DNA of 64,000 nucleotides from Macrobrachium rosenbergii (Eukaryota; Arthropoda; Malacostraca; Decapoda; Palaemonidae): NCBI RefSeq assembly GCF_040412425.1, contig NC_089792.1, positions 19,357,090 to 19,421,089 of the forward strand, read 5' to 3'. Shown piece by piece: positions 22,106 to 33,939 of this stretch (position 1 is its first letter; each line of letters starts with the position of its first letter). The notes under the pieces were generated by a model. It saw only the letters and a program-made list of their open reading frames with translations, ran no database searches and was not told where the DNA came from. The position numbers and the translations under genes were made by a program.

Positions 22106-22732
22106 GTTATTCACGCCGCTCCAGCCATGTACAAGTGCTTGTAAGCTCTCCTCAGGAGCGGTTCTTCAAGGAGCTAAGGCTGACTTTTCTCAGGGTCATA
22201 AGCCACAAAATTTGGTAAGCCTGGAGGCCATATGTTGCTGTTGAAGGATACTCCTGTGAGACAACAACCGTGACCTGCTTTGGTTTAATGATTTCCCCTC
22301 AATAGCGATGCTTTCATCTTCTTTCCAAGGGAGTCGCTCGTACTTGCAATTAGTAAGGCAGCTTAGTTGTTGAGCCAAAGATTCGCCATGTTAGTGGAAA
22401 AACTGAAACGAAGATAAGGTTGACTTTATTATGTTACAAGGATATGAGCTTCTTATCACGGACTACTAAATGAGATGACAAGCGGCTGAGCTAGGTATTC
22501 AAGTAAAATCCTAAGCATTGTGCAGTGTTAACCTTAAAGGTTGCTTATTCTCTGCAATTGATATCTAATTAGTACCTGGTTTGAAAATTCCTTAAAGGCC
22601 GGATGGGGTTATATTGATTTTTTGTGAAAATGTAGCTATTCTTATTTTATTTTGTTTAAAACTATGGAGAACACCATTATGAGTAATGGAAATAAGTGAA
22701 GAAAATCCACAGTTGATTTAAGTGGAAACATC

Positions 22733-22736
<4 letters not shown>
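22106..22736. other. Intergenic sequence, nothing recognised
   Basis: About 630 bp without a supported feature. Confidence 0.4.
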
Positions 22737-22811
<75 letters not shown>

Positions 22812-22823
22812 TCTTCTTCTTCT
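22737..22823. repeat. (TA)n followed by (TTC)n
   Basis: TA array 22737-22809 running into a short CTT/TTC run. Confidence 0.97.
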
Positions 22824-22944
22824 TTTAACGATTCCCATTTTTGTATGGGGTAAGCACGATGCCTTCTTTTGAAGGACTTTTTTTGATTTGGCTTTGGGGG
22901 TAGACCTATATAATATATATATAATGGATGATAGATGGATAAAT

Positions 22945-23030
22945 TGGTCCTTTGGTCTGAGTCACTGTCTATTGTTGTTTCTAGACCAGGCATCGGATCG
23001 AATCCTGCCAGGGATAAAACAGTTATCATT
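22945..23030 (+). repeat. Possible tRNA-like SINE head fragment
   Basis: GGATCGAATCCTGCC (22997-23011) matches the Pol III B-box consensus GGTTCGANTCC. No body of a known SINE follows. Confidence 0.3.
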
Positions 23031-23103
23031 TATAATTCCACTTGCATGTAAGTTATTGCTAAGGTGCAGTGAATTGGATATTAGAGTTTGTGAGGCACAA
23101 TAT

Positions 23104-23226
<123 letters not shown>

Positions 23227-23285
23227 CCATGTATGAATATATGTATGTGTAAGTACGTATGTATGTATGCATGCATGTATGTGTG

Positions 23286-24239
23286 TCTATGTGGCTGATT
23301 GTATAAATACTTAGCATTTACAATATATAAGATTTTGCGTCGTGTATGCTGTAAAGATATAAATGTGTTTTTTTTTTTGTATTTTGACTTTGGAAAATTC
23401 ATGATTCCGCGTGCTGAGTTTTAGCTGTTATTTCCTAGTTTTTAATATGCTTTTGGCGAGTATCTAATATAAAGCTTAATTAGGCCCGCCAGATATTTGC
23501 TGTGAAAACCTGGTAGAGTCCTGCTTTATTCTTGCTTAATAAGGAATCATTTTTCTTCATTAAGATTATAAGCTCTTATGCGTTATCACGATACTGTTAC
23601 GCGCGAACAAAACAATTATAACGTGATATCACGTCATTATGTAATTCTACGTAAATGTAAGTCTGTTCGGCTCTGACAAACTGTGCCAGAGAAGAGTATG
23701 GTAAGTGGTAAATGTTTTTAAAAAGTTCCTTTAAATTTAATTGTAGGAGAACAAGCAGACGGCACACATACTGTACAGTTGTCAGAATACGTCCCCTCAT
23801 TTCTGTTAGGCAAATCCACTGCCCTTATTTTCACGTAATGTCACTGGAAGTCTGATACAAGTTGTGCCTCGAGGCCTCGGTCTCGAGCCTTTGATCCCGA
23901 TGCTCGGGGCCGCTAAATTAAAATTTTTTTGCTTCATTACTGTAATTTATTTTAATTTATGCTTATTTCTTTTTTTTATTTTCTAACAGTTTTAATCGAA
24001 ATCTACCTGATACGGATTTGCCGTCGTGTCTTTTGACATAAACTACTGGAACTGAGCTTAAAAAAACAAAAGAGCGTATGTACGTTAGTATAGAAATAAT
24101 TGACTTTAAAAGTATGGTTTTGTCACTTCACAGTAGTACCAAGGGTAAGCAGTGCTGTGTACATTTATAAAAGTAATAAGCAAAGCTACAACCAAATGCT
24201 CTAATGTAGAAGCTAGCAACCATATTGTAATGTTTTTCA
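23286..24239. other. Intergenic sequence, nothing recognised
   Basis: About 950 bp. A GC-richer patch at 23865-23915 contains CTTTGATCCCGATGCTCGGG, which recalls a tRNA-like B-box arm, but it is too short to call. Confidence 0.35.
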
Positions 24240-25230
24240 GACTGCTTACTGATTATTCCTCTCACCCATTCCTTTGAAATATTTCCTTCAGATAAACTTG
24301 CCTAACACTTCTGCCACTGTTCCACATCATCTTACTTGTAATTCCGTGAGTTTGCTTCTATTTTTCAACATGTAAATTGTCCTGTCAATATCCTCAACAG
24401 TCACTTAGACGAACCGCTTCCACTTTGGCATCATTCATCTCTGCCCCGCTTCTCTTCCACATTCACCAAATCCCCCAACATTTTCGGATCCTACCACACT
24501 AACTTTGTTCCTCATCCTACGTTTCTGAAATCTCACGTTAACCTAAACCTGTTCTTCGTCCATTCTCTCCTGATATGTTTTCCAGTCTTATCAAACTCAC
24601 TCATCTTAATCACTCTTACAGATGCAATTTTACTCCATTTTCGAGCTTAAGCCTTCATATAGTTTTGCTTCAACCAACTAATGATCATATTATACCTCAA
24701 GCTGCTTACGTTCTCACCATAGCAGCGTATCCAGCAAAGTATGCATTCATCTACTCTGTACTAACACAAAAAGCTAACAAAACACCATTTCCTTTTCCCA
24801 AGTCTGTGCAAGTTTATTCCACCCTAGAAAAATATAACTCCAACAATCAGGCCACTTACCCAAGACATATTTTCCATTCTTATTATTCATTCATACTTAC
24901 TCTAGGAGCTCCATATCTGCCAACAACACCATCCATTTTGCTGTCATCTGCTTTTGAATGTAAATCACCTTACAGCCTCCGTTCATGCTTCCCAAACACA
25001 GCAAGGCTCTCACAAAACAACCCTATTTCTCATCCTTTCCAATTCTAACCCAAACATACATTTCGTTACAACATTTTTTCGTGCCACTCTTAAAACCTAA
25101 ACAATCCTTGAACCAGCACATTTCTCCTCTTGCACCCATTCCCAGAGTTTCTGTGATACAACAGATGCTACACCTTCCATAGCTCTATTCTTTAAACTAG
25201 ACTTCCTAGCCATGCTGTCACATTCAATAA
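24240..25230. other. Pyrimidine-biased block with a 157-codon plus-strand frame
   Basis: The plus strand is strongly C+T rich and G-poor, which removes most TAG and TGA codons and explains the open frame at 24575-25048. The minus strand has decayed protein-like pieces (for example MNDAKVEAVRLSDC near 24450, then SKMMWNSGRSVRQVYLKEIF near 24320) suggestive of a retroelement-type fossil in antisense. I cannot assign a family. Confidence 0.3.
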
Positions 25231-25707
25231 TTCAAGATATTATAATGCCGTCAGTGACTCCAAAATCCGAAAGGGAACAGATAAAGTTATTTCATGTGGT
25301 TTTCTTTTAATGGAATATACTAGAACGTGTCTTAGTATTACGATGGATGCTAACTCTTTTATTATATATACTTTCCTGTATATTATAATGATTATGAATT
25401 CATATAATCTTGAACATGTGTATTTATGTAGCGTGTATATTATACGCAAGAAACTTTGTGATCATGTAGAATTATAAAGGTATATAATTTTGTGCTCAGA
25501 AGGCTACATTTATGTAGGTGTATGATGTTTCCACATTCTTCCTTTCTTAATTAAATCATACTTTTGTGTTTCGAGCAATATTTATAATAACATTTTTCGA
25601 GAGCTATAGTAAGAAAAAGGAGGCTCTTTAATTTATTTCCGTTTCCCTGGCTGCTGTTGTTTTCTCCTTTTCTCATATCTAAGGGACCTTATCCTATCAT
25701 GTCTGTC

Positions 25708-25710
<3 letters not shown>
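25231..25710. other. Intergenic sequence, nothing recognised
   Basis: About 480 bp of AT-rich sequence. Confidence 0.4.

Positions 25711-25783
<73 letters not shown>
25711..25783. repeat. (GA)n microsatellite
   Basis: 73-bp GA array with a short GAGCGG break after it and a further GAGAGA tail at 25799-25808. Confidence 0.98.
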
Positions 25784-25785
<2 letters not shown>

Positions 25786-25808
25786 GAGCGGCTGGAAAGA
25801 GAGAGAGA

Positions 25809-26837
25809 CAAACTCTTGAAGGGACTCTTTACCCTCTCCTCACTAATGGAGAAGGCAGGTCGACTGCCACATACCTGTCTACCTTTTTATGTCCCCCTCC
25901 TCCTCGCATCCTCCACAGGAAATAAGGCCCCCCTCCCCCATCCAATGTTCCTCCTTTCCTACCGTGTTCCCTCCGCATCTCCCATGGGTACAGTGCCTGT
26001 TGGTATCTTTTGTTTATCCTGTCAGAGACTCTTCTGACGGGACAACCCAAATATCATCATTCAAGGTAACTGGGGAGTTTTTCTCTGCGCGAAGTGCTTG
26101 GCTTCATCCTCCCCTTTTTGTGATGTTTGTAGATTTTCACACCCCTGTCTGTGATGTTTAGTAACCTGCCACCACCCTATTTTTTGGTAGTGTTTGTAGC
26201 GTTTTGCAGCAGTATTTGTACGGGTTTTGTAGTTGATTTCCACTATTTATAATGGTGTTTGTGGCTTATCACTACGTTGTCGTTAAAGTTGGTCGTAGTT
26301 TATCATAAACCATTATTTGTGATTTTTCTTACAACTTTCCAGAATAGTTCCAGTTGGTTGATATGTTTTACCTGAAAAGGAAGTGGCCTTTATTTGACAA
26401 TTGCTTTACCGTTTATGGGCACGACAGGTGTATATTTGGTAACGTGTCATCCCTTTTCTTACATGCTTTTATTCAACTTGACTTCTGCGTCTGTCTGTCT
26501 GTCTGTGTCAAATCTTGTTACTCAGTTTTCCAGCTGTTCCCTTCGTCCGATGGACTTGAAAGTTACTCAAACCCGGTGACAATGCAACCTTACATGACCA
26601 GTAAGTCAGTAGTGACCTCTAGTGACCCTACAGTGACCTCTCCCAGTATCTCAGGAGTTGTGTGAAACACTTCGAGTTTTTCATACCTTCTTTGACTCGG
26701 TAGAATAAGTTAATAACTACGGATTTTTCAAACCTTTGGCTCGACAGGGTATCACATTCAATTTTTTTATTGACAGTCGTAAATCGGTTACAGTTTCTTT
26801 CAAAACTAAAAAGTATAAAATAAAAAAATAAAAAGAA
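25809..26837. other. Intergenic sequence, nothing recognised
   Basis: About 1 kb. A C-rich patch (25885-25985) and a short CTGT run (26489-26506) are the only local features. Confidence 0.4.
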
Positions 26838-27133
26838 TTAAACACGCTTTTATTAAATTGCACTAAAAAGTAAAAAAAGTAATTTTTTGAACCACACCAG
26901 GAGTTTCCTGCAATTAATCATGTCTACAAAAATAAAAGTGTGGACGCCAAACATGGAAGGAAATGCCACAAGAAATAAAAAATATATATATATATTTCTT
27001 TTCTCGTAGCATTTCCTTCCATGTTTGGCCCACGCTTTTATTTTTGTAGACCTGATTAATTGTAAGAAAATCGTGGTGTGTCTCAAAACATTATTTTTTA
27101 CTTTTTATTACATTTTAATAAAAGCGTGTTTAA
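26838..27133. mobile_element. 296-bp foldback (MITE-like) element
   Basis: The two halves are inverted copies. TAAACACGCTTTTATTAAA on the left (from 26839) pairs with AATAAAAGCGTGTTTA on the right (to 27132), and CTACAAAAATAAAAG pairs with CTTTTATTTTTGTAG. CCAAACATGGAAGGAAATGC pairs exactly with GCATTTCCTTCCATGTTTGG. The centre is a TA run at about 26980-26993, so there is almost no loop. It has no coding capacity. A foldback transposon or MITE is the likeliest origin. Confidence 0.85.
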
Positions 27134-27892
<759 letters not shown>

Positions 27893-28771
27893 TAATCAGT
27901 TGTTTTAGGATTGGGATGCAGTAAGTTAATCATCAGCTTCAAATGTTATTGAACTCATAACACTTTCTGAACCTCGACGATTTAGTTATGATGTCTTGTG
28001 TCTCAGTTTACCTCCGTGCCCAATTAAATGGGTTACAACAGGAGATAATAATAAGGTTCCTTGGGGACTTCGGTGGACGTCGAGACAGAATAAAAGAACA
28101 TTACATAAAAAAAGGAGGAAAAATTATCTAGGAAACTAGAACTTCTATCAAGTTCATTATCCAGTAGATACAGGCCAGTAGCTTCATACAAAATTGGTTC
28201 TCATATCAATGAATGTATATAAATGATTTTTAACCTTCCAGTAAACCCTTAGAGATAATTATATTGGTAAATGTGAAATAAATGTTAATTTGAACCATTC
28301 ATAGTAACCAAATATTTTCATGGAAGACTGGCCCACAAGATATGCAAGGACTGAGCGCAGCACGCTTTTGTTCCACAAACAGCCGATTTATGATTTTTAA
28401 TTTTTAATTTATTTTGGTCACGAAGTTCATATCAGTTCATATCAGCATAAAGATTCACTCCAAATATCTCTGTAGGTATTTTAGGCATTAGGATAAGATG
28501 TAATGGCTATAGGTCACAGAAACACTGACTGGCAGCTATAAATTTATCGGAATACGAGTGTGGTATTGTCAATGTATTTCAGACAAATTCCATCATGAAA
28601 ATATTCTGCAGTTAGATTTGAGAACATCACCCTCCCTAAAATAAATAAAGTTTTCCATAAAACTGCGAAAACTTAGTAAACTGGGTAAATGAGGCACATT
28701 TGCCGATTTGGTTGAGGCTGATTCCCTGTGTGAGAATTACTTTGAAGCTAATTACAATCAGTGGAAGTAAT
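27893..28771. other. Intergenic sequence, nothing recognised
   Basis: About 880 bp up to the edge of the large palindrome. Confidence 0.4.
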
Positions 28772-29530
28772 TGTACTTTATTTTTTTTTCATTCTGGCGA
28801 AAATGCACTTGTAGGTGAGCGTTAATTTGACGATGATTGGTTAAATGTAACATTCCCGAATAGCATCATTATGTTTCATACAAATACTTTGTGGTCCGGA
28901 TGAAGCTTATTTAGTAACCTAAATTTCTCCATCAAACTTATTTTATGTTTGTTAATAATGCTACCGAGGTGAGACTATAAAAAAATATATGTTCAAAGTC
29001 CAAAATTACATAGCACGTTTACCGAAGTTAACGTCTTCAATGTCCTTCAGGTATAGAGTTTTTCATGCAGAACTTTTTATGTTTTTCAGACATTTCAACG
29101 CAAACTGGAATAAATCACACCATATATTGGAAGAAACATGTAATTATCAACATTCCTAAGACAAGTTTCTAATAATATATGGCGAGATTTGTTCGAACCT
29201 GCGTCAAAATGTATAAAAAAAACCGCTTAAAAGTTCTGCATGAAAAATCTTTGGATCAGAAACATATTTCAAACGTTGACTGCGGCAACCATGGTATTTA
29301 ATTGGGAATTTACGAACATATTTTTTTCAGAGTCTCAACTTGGTACCATTATTAAAAAATATGAAATATGTGATGGAGAAATTTTGGTTATTAAACAAGC
29401 TTTCATCCGGGTCACCAAGTACTTATTTGAAGGATAACGATGTTATTGGGACATGTTACATTCAACCAATCATCATCAAGTTACCGCCCACTTTCAAGTA
29501 AATTTTCGACAGAAAAAAAATAGAGTTTAG
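28772..29530. mobile_element. Large palindrome (about 760 bp, two ~365-bp arms)
   Basis: The left arm (28772-29141) and the right arm (29161-29530) are inverted copies around a ~19-bp loop. Paired segments along the arms include GATGATTGGTTAAATGTAAC with its near-complement at 29453-29475, CCGGATGAAGCTTATTTA with 29390-29412, AATTTCTCCATCA with 29373-29385, and TTTTTCATGCAGAACTTTT (29059) with AAAAGTTCTGCATGAAAAA (29230). TAAATCACACCATATATTGG pairs imperfectly beside the loop. I judge the arms well conserved but not identical. No transposase is visible. A foldback element or an inverted duplication would explain it. Confidence 0.85.
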
Positions 29531-30270
29531 TAAGTTACTGTTTAATTTTCTTCTCGGAAGACCTGCCAGGAGGCAGTGAACGAACATAACAAACCTTAGT
29601 TTTGACGAAAGGAAAACTGAGGAAGGCTAAGTAGTGAGGCCCCATCCCAAGAAACAGATATATAAACAGTATATCCCATCCGACAGAGGGGCGGTTACGA
29701 GAGTCGATGGAAACTGGAGCATGTGAACGCTTCCACATCATGGAGGTTGAGCTAAAGGAACAATCTGAACCGAACAGTTAACATAGCAGTGGAGAATTAG
29801 ACGTAAAAGGAAATGAAGCAGGTATATGATTAAAACACCAGTCTTACACGAATATCAGGAACCCCAACATCCGTACATGCATACATGACGTATGTTATTT
29901 TTTAGCCATTCTACATAGAAAATGTTCTGTCATTTATGATATTCATAATGACATGATTATTTATTAAAGTGATTTTTGCACCTATTATGTGAGTCTCCAT
30001 TGCCTAAATAAACATAAAAATAAGCATATAAAGAGCGAATCAGAATCATATGAAGCTAGAAAAGGAATTGTTAAGTGAAAATGAAGGTGCCCTTCTTTAT
30101 CGTCAGGTCCTGGGATTTTTATCGCCTGAATGTCAGACTCCATTCAAACTGTAAATAGCGTTTGATTCAATTCATAATTAAATTTACCTTCCCTTGAGCA
30201 CATTAGGGGTTTTGTGTGTGATGCTGGTGATATGTATATTTCATATACAGTTGAGGCTCGAATTGCCGTT
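29531..30270. other. Intergenic sequence, nothing recognised
   Basis: About 740 bp between the palindrome and the G-rich tract. Confidence 0.4.
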
Positions 30271-30308
30271 GGGGTTGGGGTGACGGGAGGGGAGGGGGTT
30301 GGGAGGGG
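30271..30308 (+). other. G-quadruplex-prone tract
   Basis: Seven runs of three to five G with loops of one to four bases (GGGGTTGGGGTGACGGGAGG, then GGAGGGGGTTGGGAGGGG). Confidence 0.7.
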
Positions 30309-30703
30309 TGTTGGTGAGGATTCCAAGACCGCATAGTAAGGCAGTAAACCATATAAATTTCCATTCCGTTATAGAAAATGTGTATTATATTTTATATGGT
30401 ATTTGCATACGTATACGTATACAATTTCTATGCACATCCTCTTATATACAGTTCTAGCGAGAGGCGGGGGCTACGCTGCACGGGGTAGGTGGGCAGTTGA
30501 AGGTTTCCCTGTTTACATGCAGCTGCCAGTCGCGAACTTGGTCCCTCGTCGTAAGGACTTCTCTTCGAGTGTTTCATTGACCTCATACAAATCAACGTTG
30601 CAGTACCTACGGTCATCATCGCCATTAATAAATAATGTGGCCTCAAGGGAATAAAAAACATAAAATTTCCAAGAAATTGATAAAATGGTAAATTGACGAT
30701 ACG
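30309..30703. other. 3' flank of the small secreted-peptide ORF
   Basis: About 400 bp downstream of the minus-strand ORF. No AATAAA was noticed close after its stop on the minus strand. Confidence 0.35.
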
Positions 30704-30919
30704 TTATAAATTTTCAAGAAAACTAGCTCCCTCCACGAAATTCAAAATATCCTCTCCGGGATCCCAGGAAGGACGATAATTACCCTCTTCATTAATAAAC
30801 TCTGAGAAGAAACGATTTCTCAAGTTTCCAAGGTTGGGCACTGAACCAGCGCAAAGTGCTACACACAGACTGATGGCAATAATACGAAATACACTTTCCC
30901 TTGAATGAATTCTTGGCAT
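30704..30919 (-). CDS. Putative small secreted peptide precursor, 71 aa, unknown family
   Basis: The ORF runs from ATG at 30919 to TAA at 30704. The start is the first in-frame Met after an upstream stop (TAG seven codons before). Residues 1-25 (MPRIHSRESVFRIIAISLCVALCAG) form a textbook signal peptide: a basic N-region, a hydrophobic core at about 10-22 and small residues at the likely cleavage site around residues 24-26. The remainder starts SVPNLGNLRNRFFSEFINEE, continues GNYRPSWDPGEDILNFVEGA, and ends SFLENL. It is acidic, has no cysteines and has no dibasic processing site. A strong 3' splice acceptor (TTTATTTTTGTTTTCCAG, minus strand) ends 68 bp upstream of the ATG, at 30988, so a 5' UTR intron is possible. 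I do not recognise the mature sequence. A hormone-like or cuticle or venom-type secreted peptide cannot be distinguished here, and a chance ORF remains possible. Confidence 0.45.
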   Translation of the reverse strand: MPRIHSRESVFRIIAISLCVALCAGSVPNLGNLRNRFFSEFINEEGNYRPSWDPGEDILNFVEGASFLENL

Positions 30920-31040
30920 GAGAGAATTGTGATACAAACTAGGTGACGCAAAGTACAGTACAAAAATAAATAAAATATTTTAATCATCTGGAAAACAAAA
31001 ATAAAGTAATAAAGAGCATTCTGTTAATGGGAAATCAAGC

Positions 31041-31505
31041 TTCCTGCCTTCCTCTTCTGTAGAGGACACTCCCCTTCAAGGGTGCCCTCAAAGAACTGGC
31101 CTCCCTAAGGAGCCTTCAGCCCTTACCCTTGGGGCCCTCACCAGGCCCGCTTCCCCAGCATGGCAGGATGCCCGCCTTCTCCGAGGAAGCAGCCTCTGGG
31201 TCCGACCCTTCCCTTCAAGGCTGCCGTCAAGAGACTGGCGAGCCTTGGGGGCTTTTGGGACTCATCCTCGAAGTCCTGGGCCGTCTCCAGGCCTTCCCCA
31301 GCCTGGCAGGACGCCTGCCTTCCTCCAAGGAAGCAGCCTCTGGGTCGGACCCTTCCCTTCAAGGCTGCCCTCAAGAGACTGGTGAGCCTTGGGGGCTTTT
31401 GGGCCTCATCCTTGAGGTGCTTGGGTTCCCCATCCTGGCAGGATGCCTGCCTTCCTCCGAGGAAGGAGCCTCTGGGTCTGGCCCTTCCCTTCAAGACTGG
31501 CCTAA
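31041..31505. repeat. GC-rich minisatellite, 132-144-bp unit, about 3.5 copies
   Basis: AGCCTCTGGG occurs at 31191, 31335 and 31467 (offsets 144 and 132 bp). CCTTCAAGG(G/C)TGCC(C/G)TCAA occurs at about 31073, 31212 and 31358. The block is far GC-richer than anything around it. Both offsets are multiples of three, so the frames stay aligned. Plus frames repeat PRKQPLG(P/R)TLPFKAA(V/L)KRL and [14 protein letters not shown], and the minus frame repeats [16 protein letters not shown]. No known protein is recognised. Confidence 0.85.
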
Positions 31506-31529
31506 ATATCTTCAAGGGAAATCCTGAAG

Positions 31530-31804
<275 letters not shown>

Positions 31805-31809
31805 CTTGG

Positions 31810-32150
31810 TTTCACAGGATCCTGGAGTCGTGAAGACGTCTTCAAGAAGACTTTGTAATCCAAAGCAGAAGGGGACGAATATAGCTGGATTCCTGAAGAG
31901 TTCTTCAGGAAGCTGTGATAATCCAACGGGTGTTTATCCAGGAGTTCTTCAGGAGCTGAAAATGCCTTCACAGGATCCTGGAGTCGTGAAGACGTTCAAG
32001 AAGACTGTAATCCAGTGGGCGGTTCTCCAGCTCAAGACGGCTTCATATGATCCTGGAGTCTTTAAGACTTCAAGAAGATGTTATAATCCAGTTGGCGTTT
32101 CTTCAGGAATGCTTCAAGAGCTGACGACGACTTCAAAGGATCCTTGAGTG
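31810..32150 (+). repeat. Minisatellite with a 75-90-bp unit, coding-like in one frame
   Basis: Variants of CAGGATCCTGGAGTCGTGAA start near 31816, 31889 (degenerate), 31972, 32047 and 32137. The plus frame is open through the block and repeats (S/Y/K)(Q/D/K)DPGV(V/F)KT, then (V/M)LQEL(K/T), with a CNP/YNP motif between them. It ends at TGA about 32147. Units differ by indels, so the repeat is old. Function unknown. Confidence 0.75.
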
Positions 32151-32239
32151 GTGAAGTCTCATAAATATAACTTGCTTGACCTTAGAATGTATGAAGTGTT
32201 TAATTAACTTCATGTGGTAACTATCAACCACCTGCATTA

Positions 32240-32273
32240 GGGGGGAAGGGGAAGGGGAATGGGGAGGGGAGGG
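32240..32273 (+). other. G-quadruplex-prone tract
   Basis: Six G runs of three to six bases with one- to three-base A/T loops, followed directly by CACACA-type simple sequence to about 32320. Confidence 0.7.
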
Positions 32274-32320
32274 ACACACACAGACACGCAGCCACACACA
32301 CACACACAGACAGAAAGGCA

Positions 32321-33900
32321 GCCAAAGAAATTGATATAATAGATGTAGGGTAAATAAGCATTGTGTTACTTATGAGAAATAAAACATGTAAATAGTGTGC
32401 AAGTGCTACTGTTGCTAAGCTGTCCTCTCTCTCTCTCTTTCTCTCTCCCTCCCTCAGGAGCTTCATTTACGTAAATATAAATTTAATGGCATTGCAGTAA
32501 GCCTTGTGTTCGTTCTTAATAACACTGCTTGAAAGTCTGTGTTCGGTAAGGAGCGGGCTATGTAATAAGTAGATTTTTCAAGTCAAGGTAATATATAACA
32601 GTGTGATGTAAATTCTTTGGTAATAACGATGCTGTTATGCATATCCGTCTTAGGGAAGTTGAAGGGAAAATGTGAAACGAAAGAGGCTGGTATCATCTGT
32701 CAGTTGGGGATCAAAAGATTTGTTTGTATGATAAATGTGAAAGGTATCTGAGGGGTGTTCGGGTTTTGAGTGGCAATAGGAAATTAAAACGTACACATAG
32801 AGGAAGTCGGCGTTGTCTTTTAGCAAGGGAAAAGGGGGAGAGAAATGTGATATGAAGATATAAAGAAGTCATGTCCTGGGCACGATCATTCTGAGTTTGT
32901 AACCTGAGACTGGTAGCCTCTCTCGTTTGACATATGCTTTCCTTTTACCTGGCTTGATGAATATTTTTTTTTTTTTGTCATGTGAAATTTTCTTTAATCC
33001 CTTTTTGGTCTGGCAATTTATTTATTTATTTACCTTTGCTTCTTAGCATAGCAATTGACCTATTTATGTGGTTTTAGAAGGTTTGATTCTTGTTCTGTGG
33101 ATTAAAGAAGTCTCTTTTACTCTTTTTTTATGGATTGATGAATTCTTGGTTACCTTTTTCGGGCTTAATAAATGGGCATTGGTGTTTCTTGTATGTATGT
33201 ATGTATGTATGTATGTATGTATATATATACACACACGCCTACACACAAACACACACGTTCTTCAAATATGTTATCAATAATATTTGTTGTTTCTTTTAAA
33301 ATGTTGTCTGTGAAACTGGAAGTTACACCAGAACCAGTCATTACAGCACTTTGGTTAGAATGAAAAGTACGTAATTCTTTGACAAATTTAGAAGAATTTT
33401 AATGAGTTTTGTGTTTCTAATCCTGTCTCTTTGTCAGTGAAATGTGTTATTATCATTTTTATACGTAATTCGTAATGGCTAGTTTTGCTATGGTTTGATT
33501 CTTACAAATAACTTATTGAGAGAATTCTTGTACACACACACGCACACATATGTATGTATGTATGTATGTACTGGCACGGGACAGTGCAGTTCAATCAAGA
33601 CGTAGAAGTAAAGTAGTTGATGTGAAGTGTTAGGCTGGTATGGTGCTAGAGTGGCCACAAGCAGAGCCCTCAAGGTGGCATAATGTCAAGAAAGAGGTCA
33701 TCTCTTAATCAAGTCTTAAGGCTGCACCTTTCCTTGACCCTTCTGTCAAACCTAAGTCGTTCACTTCCAAAGAAACAAAAACAAAATAAATAAAAGCACA
33801 AAGGAATTTTTAGATTATGCCAGAGACCTACGAGATACCAAGGGCTTTTAAGTGTTATTAATCTTTGTCGCTTTACAGTTTATTCAACAGATGGAATGAA
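32321..33900. other. Intergenic sequence with short GTAT arrays
   Basis: Tetranucleotide GTAT runs lie at 33191-33222 and 33550-33571 with CA runs beside them. A TTTA run lies at 33017-33032. No gene is recognised. Confidence 0.45.
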
Positions 33901-33939
33901 AATAGAACAAAAGCAAAATGATATCATAAACTATAATGT

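Noticed and set aside
22984..23047. Segment between TTGTTTCTAG and GTAAGT that could be a 64-bp exon
   Set aside because: It contains a tRNA-like B box (GGATCGAATCC), so a SINE remnant explains it better.
24575..25048. 157-codon plus-strand ORF
   Set aside because: The strand is G-poor and pyrimidine-rich, which suppresses stop codons. Residues are mostly Ser, Pro, Thr, Leu and Phe without any motif.
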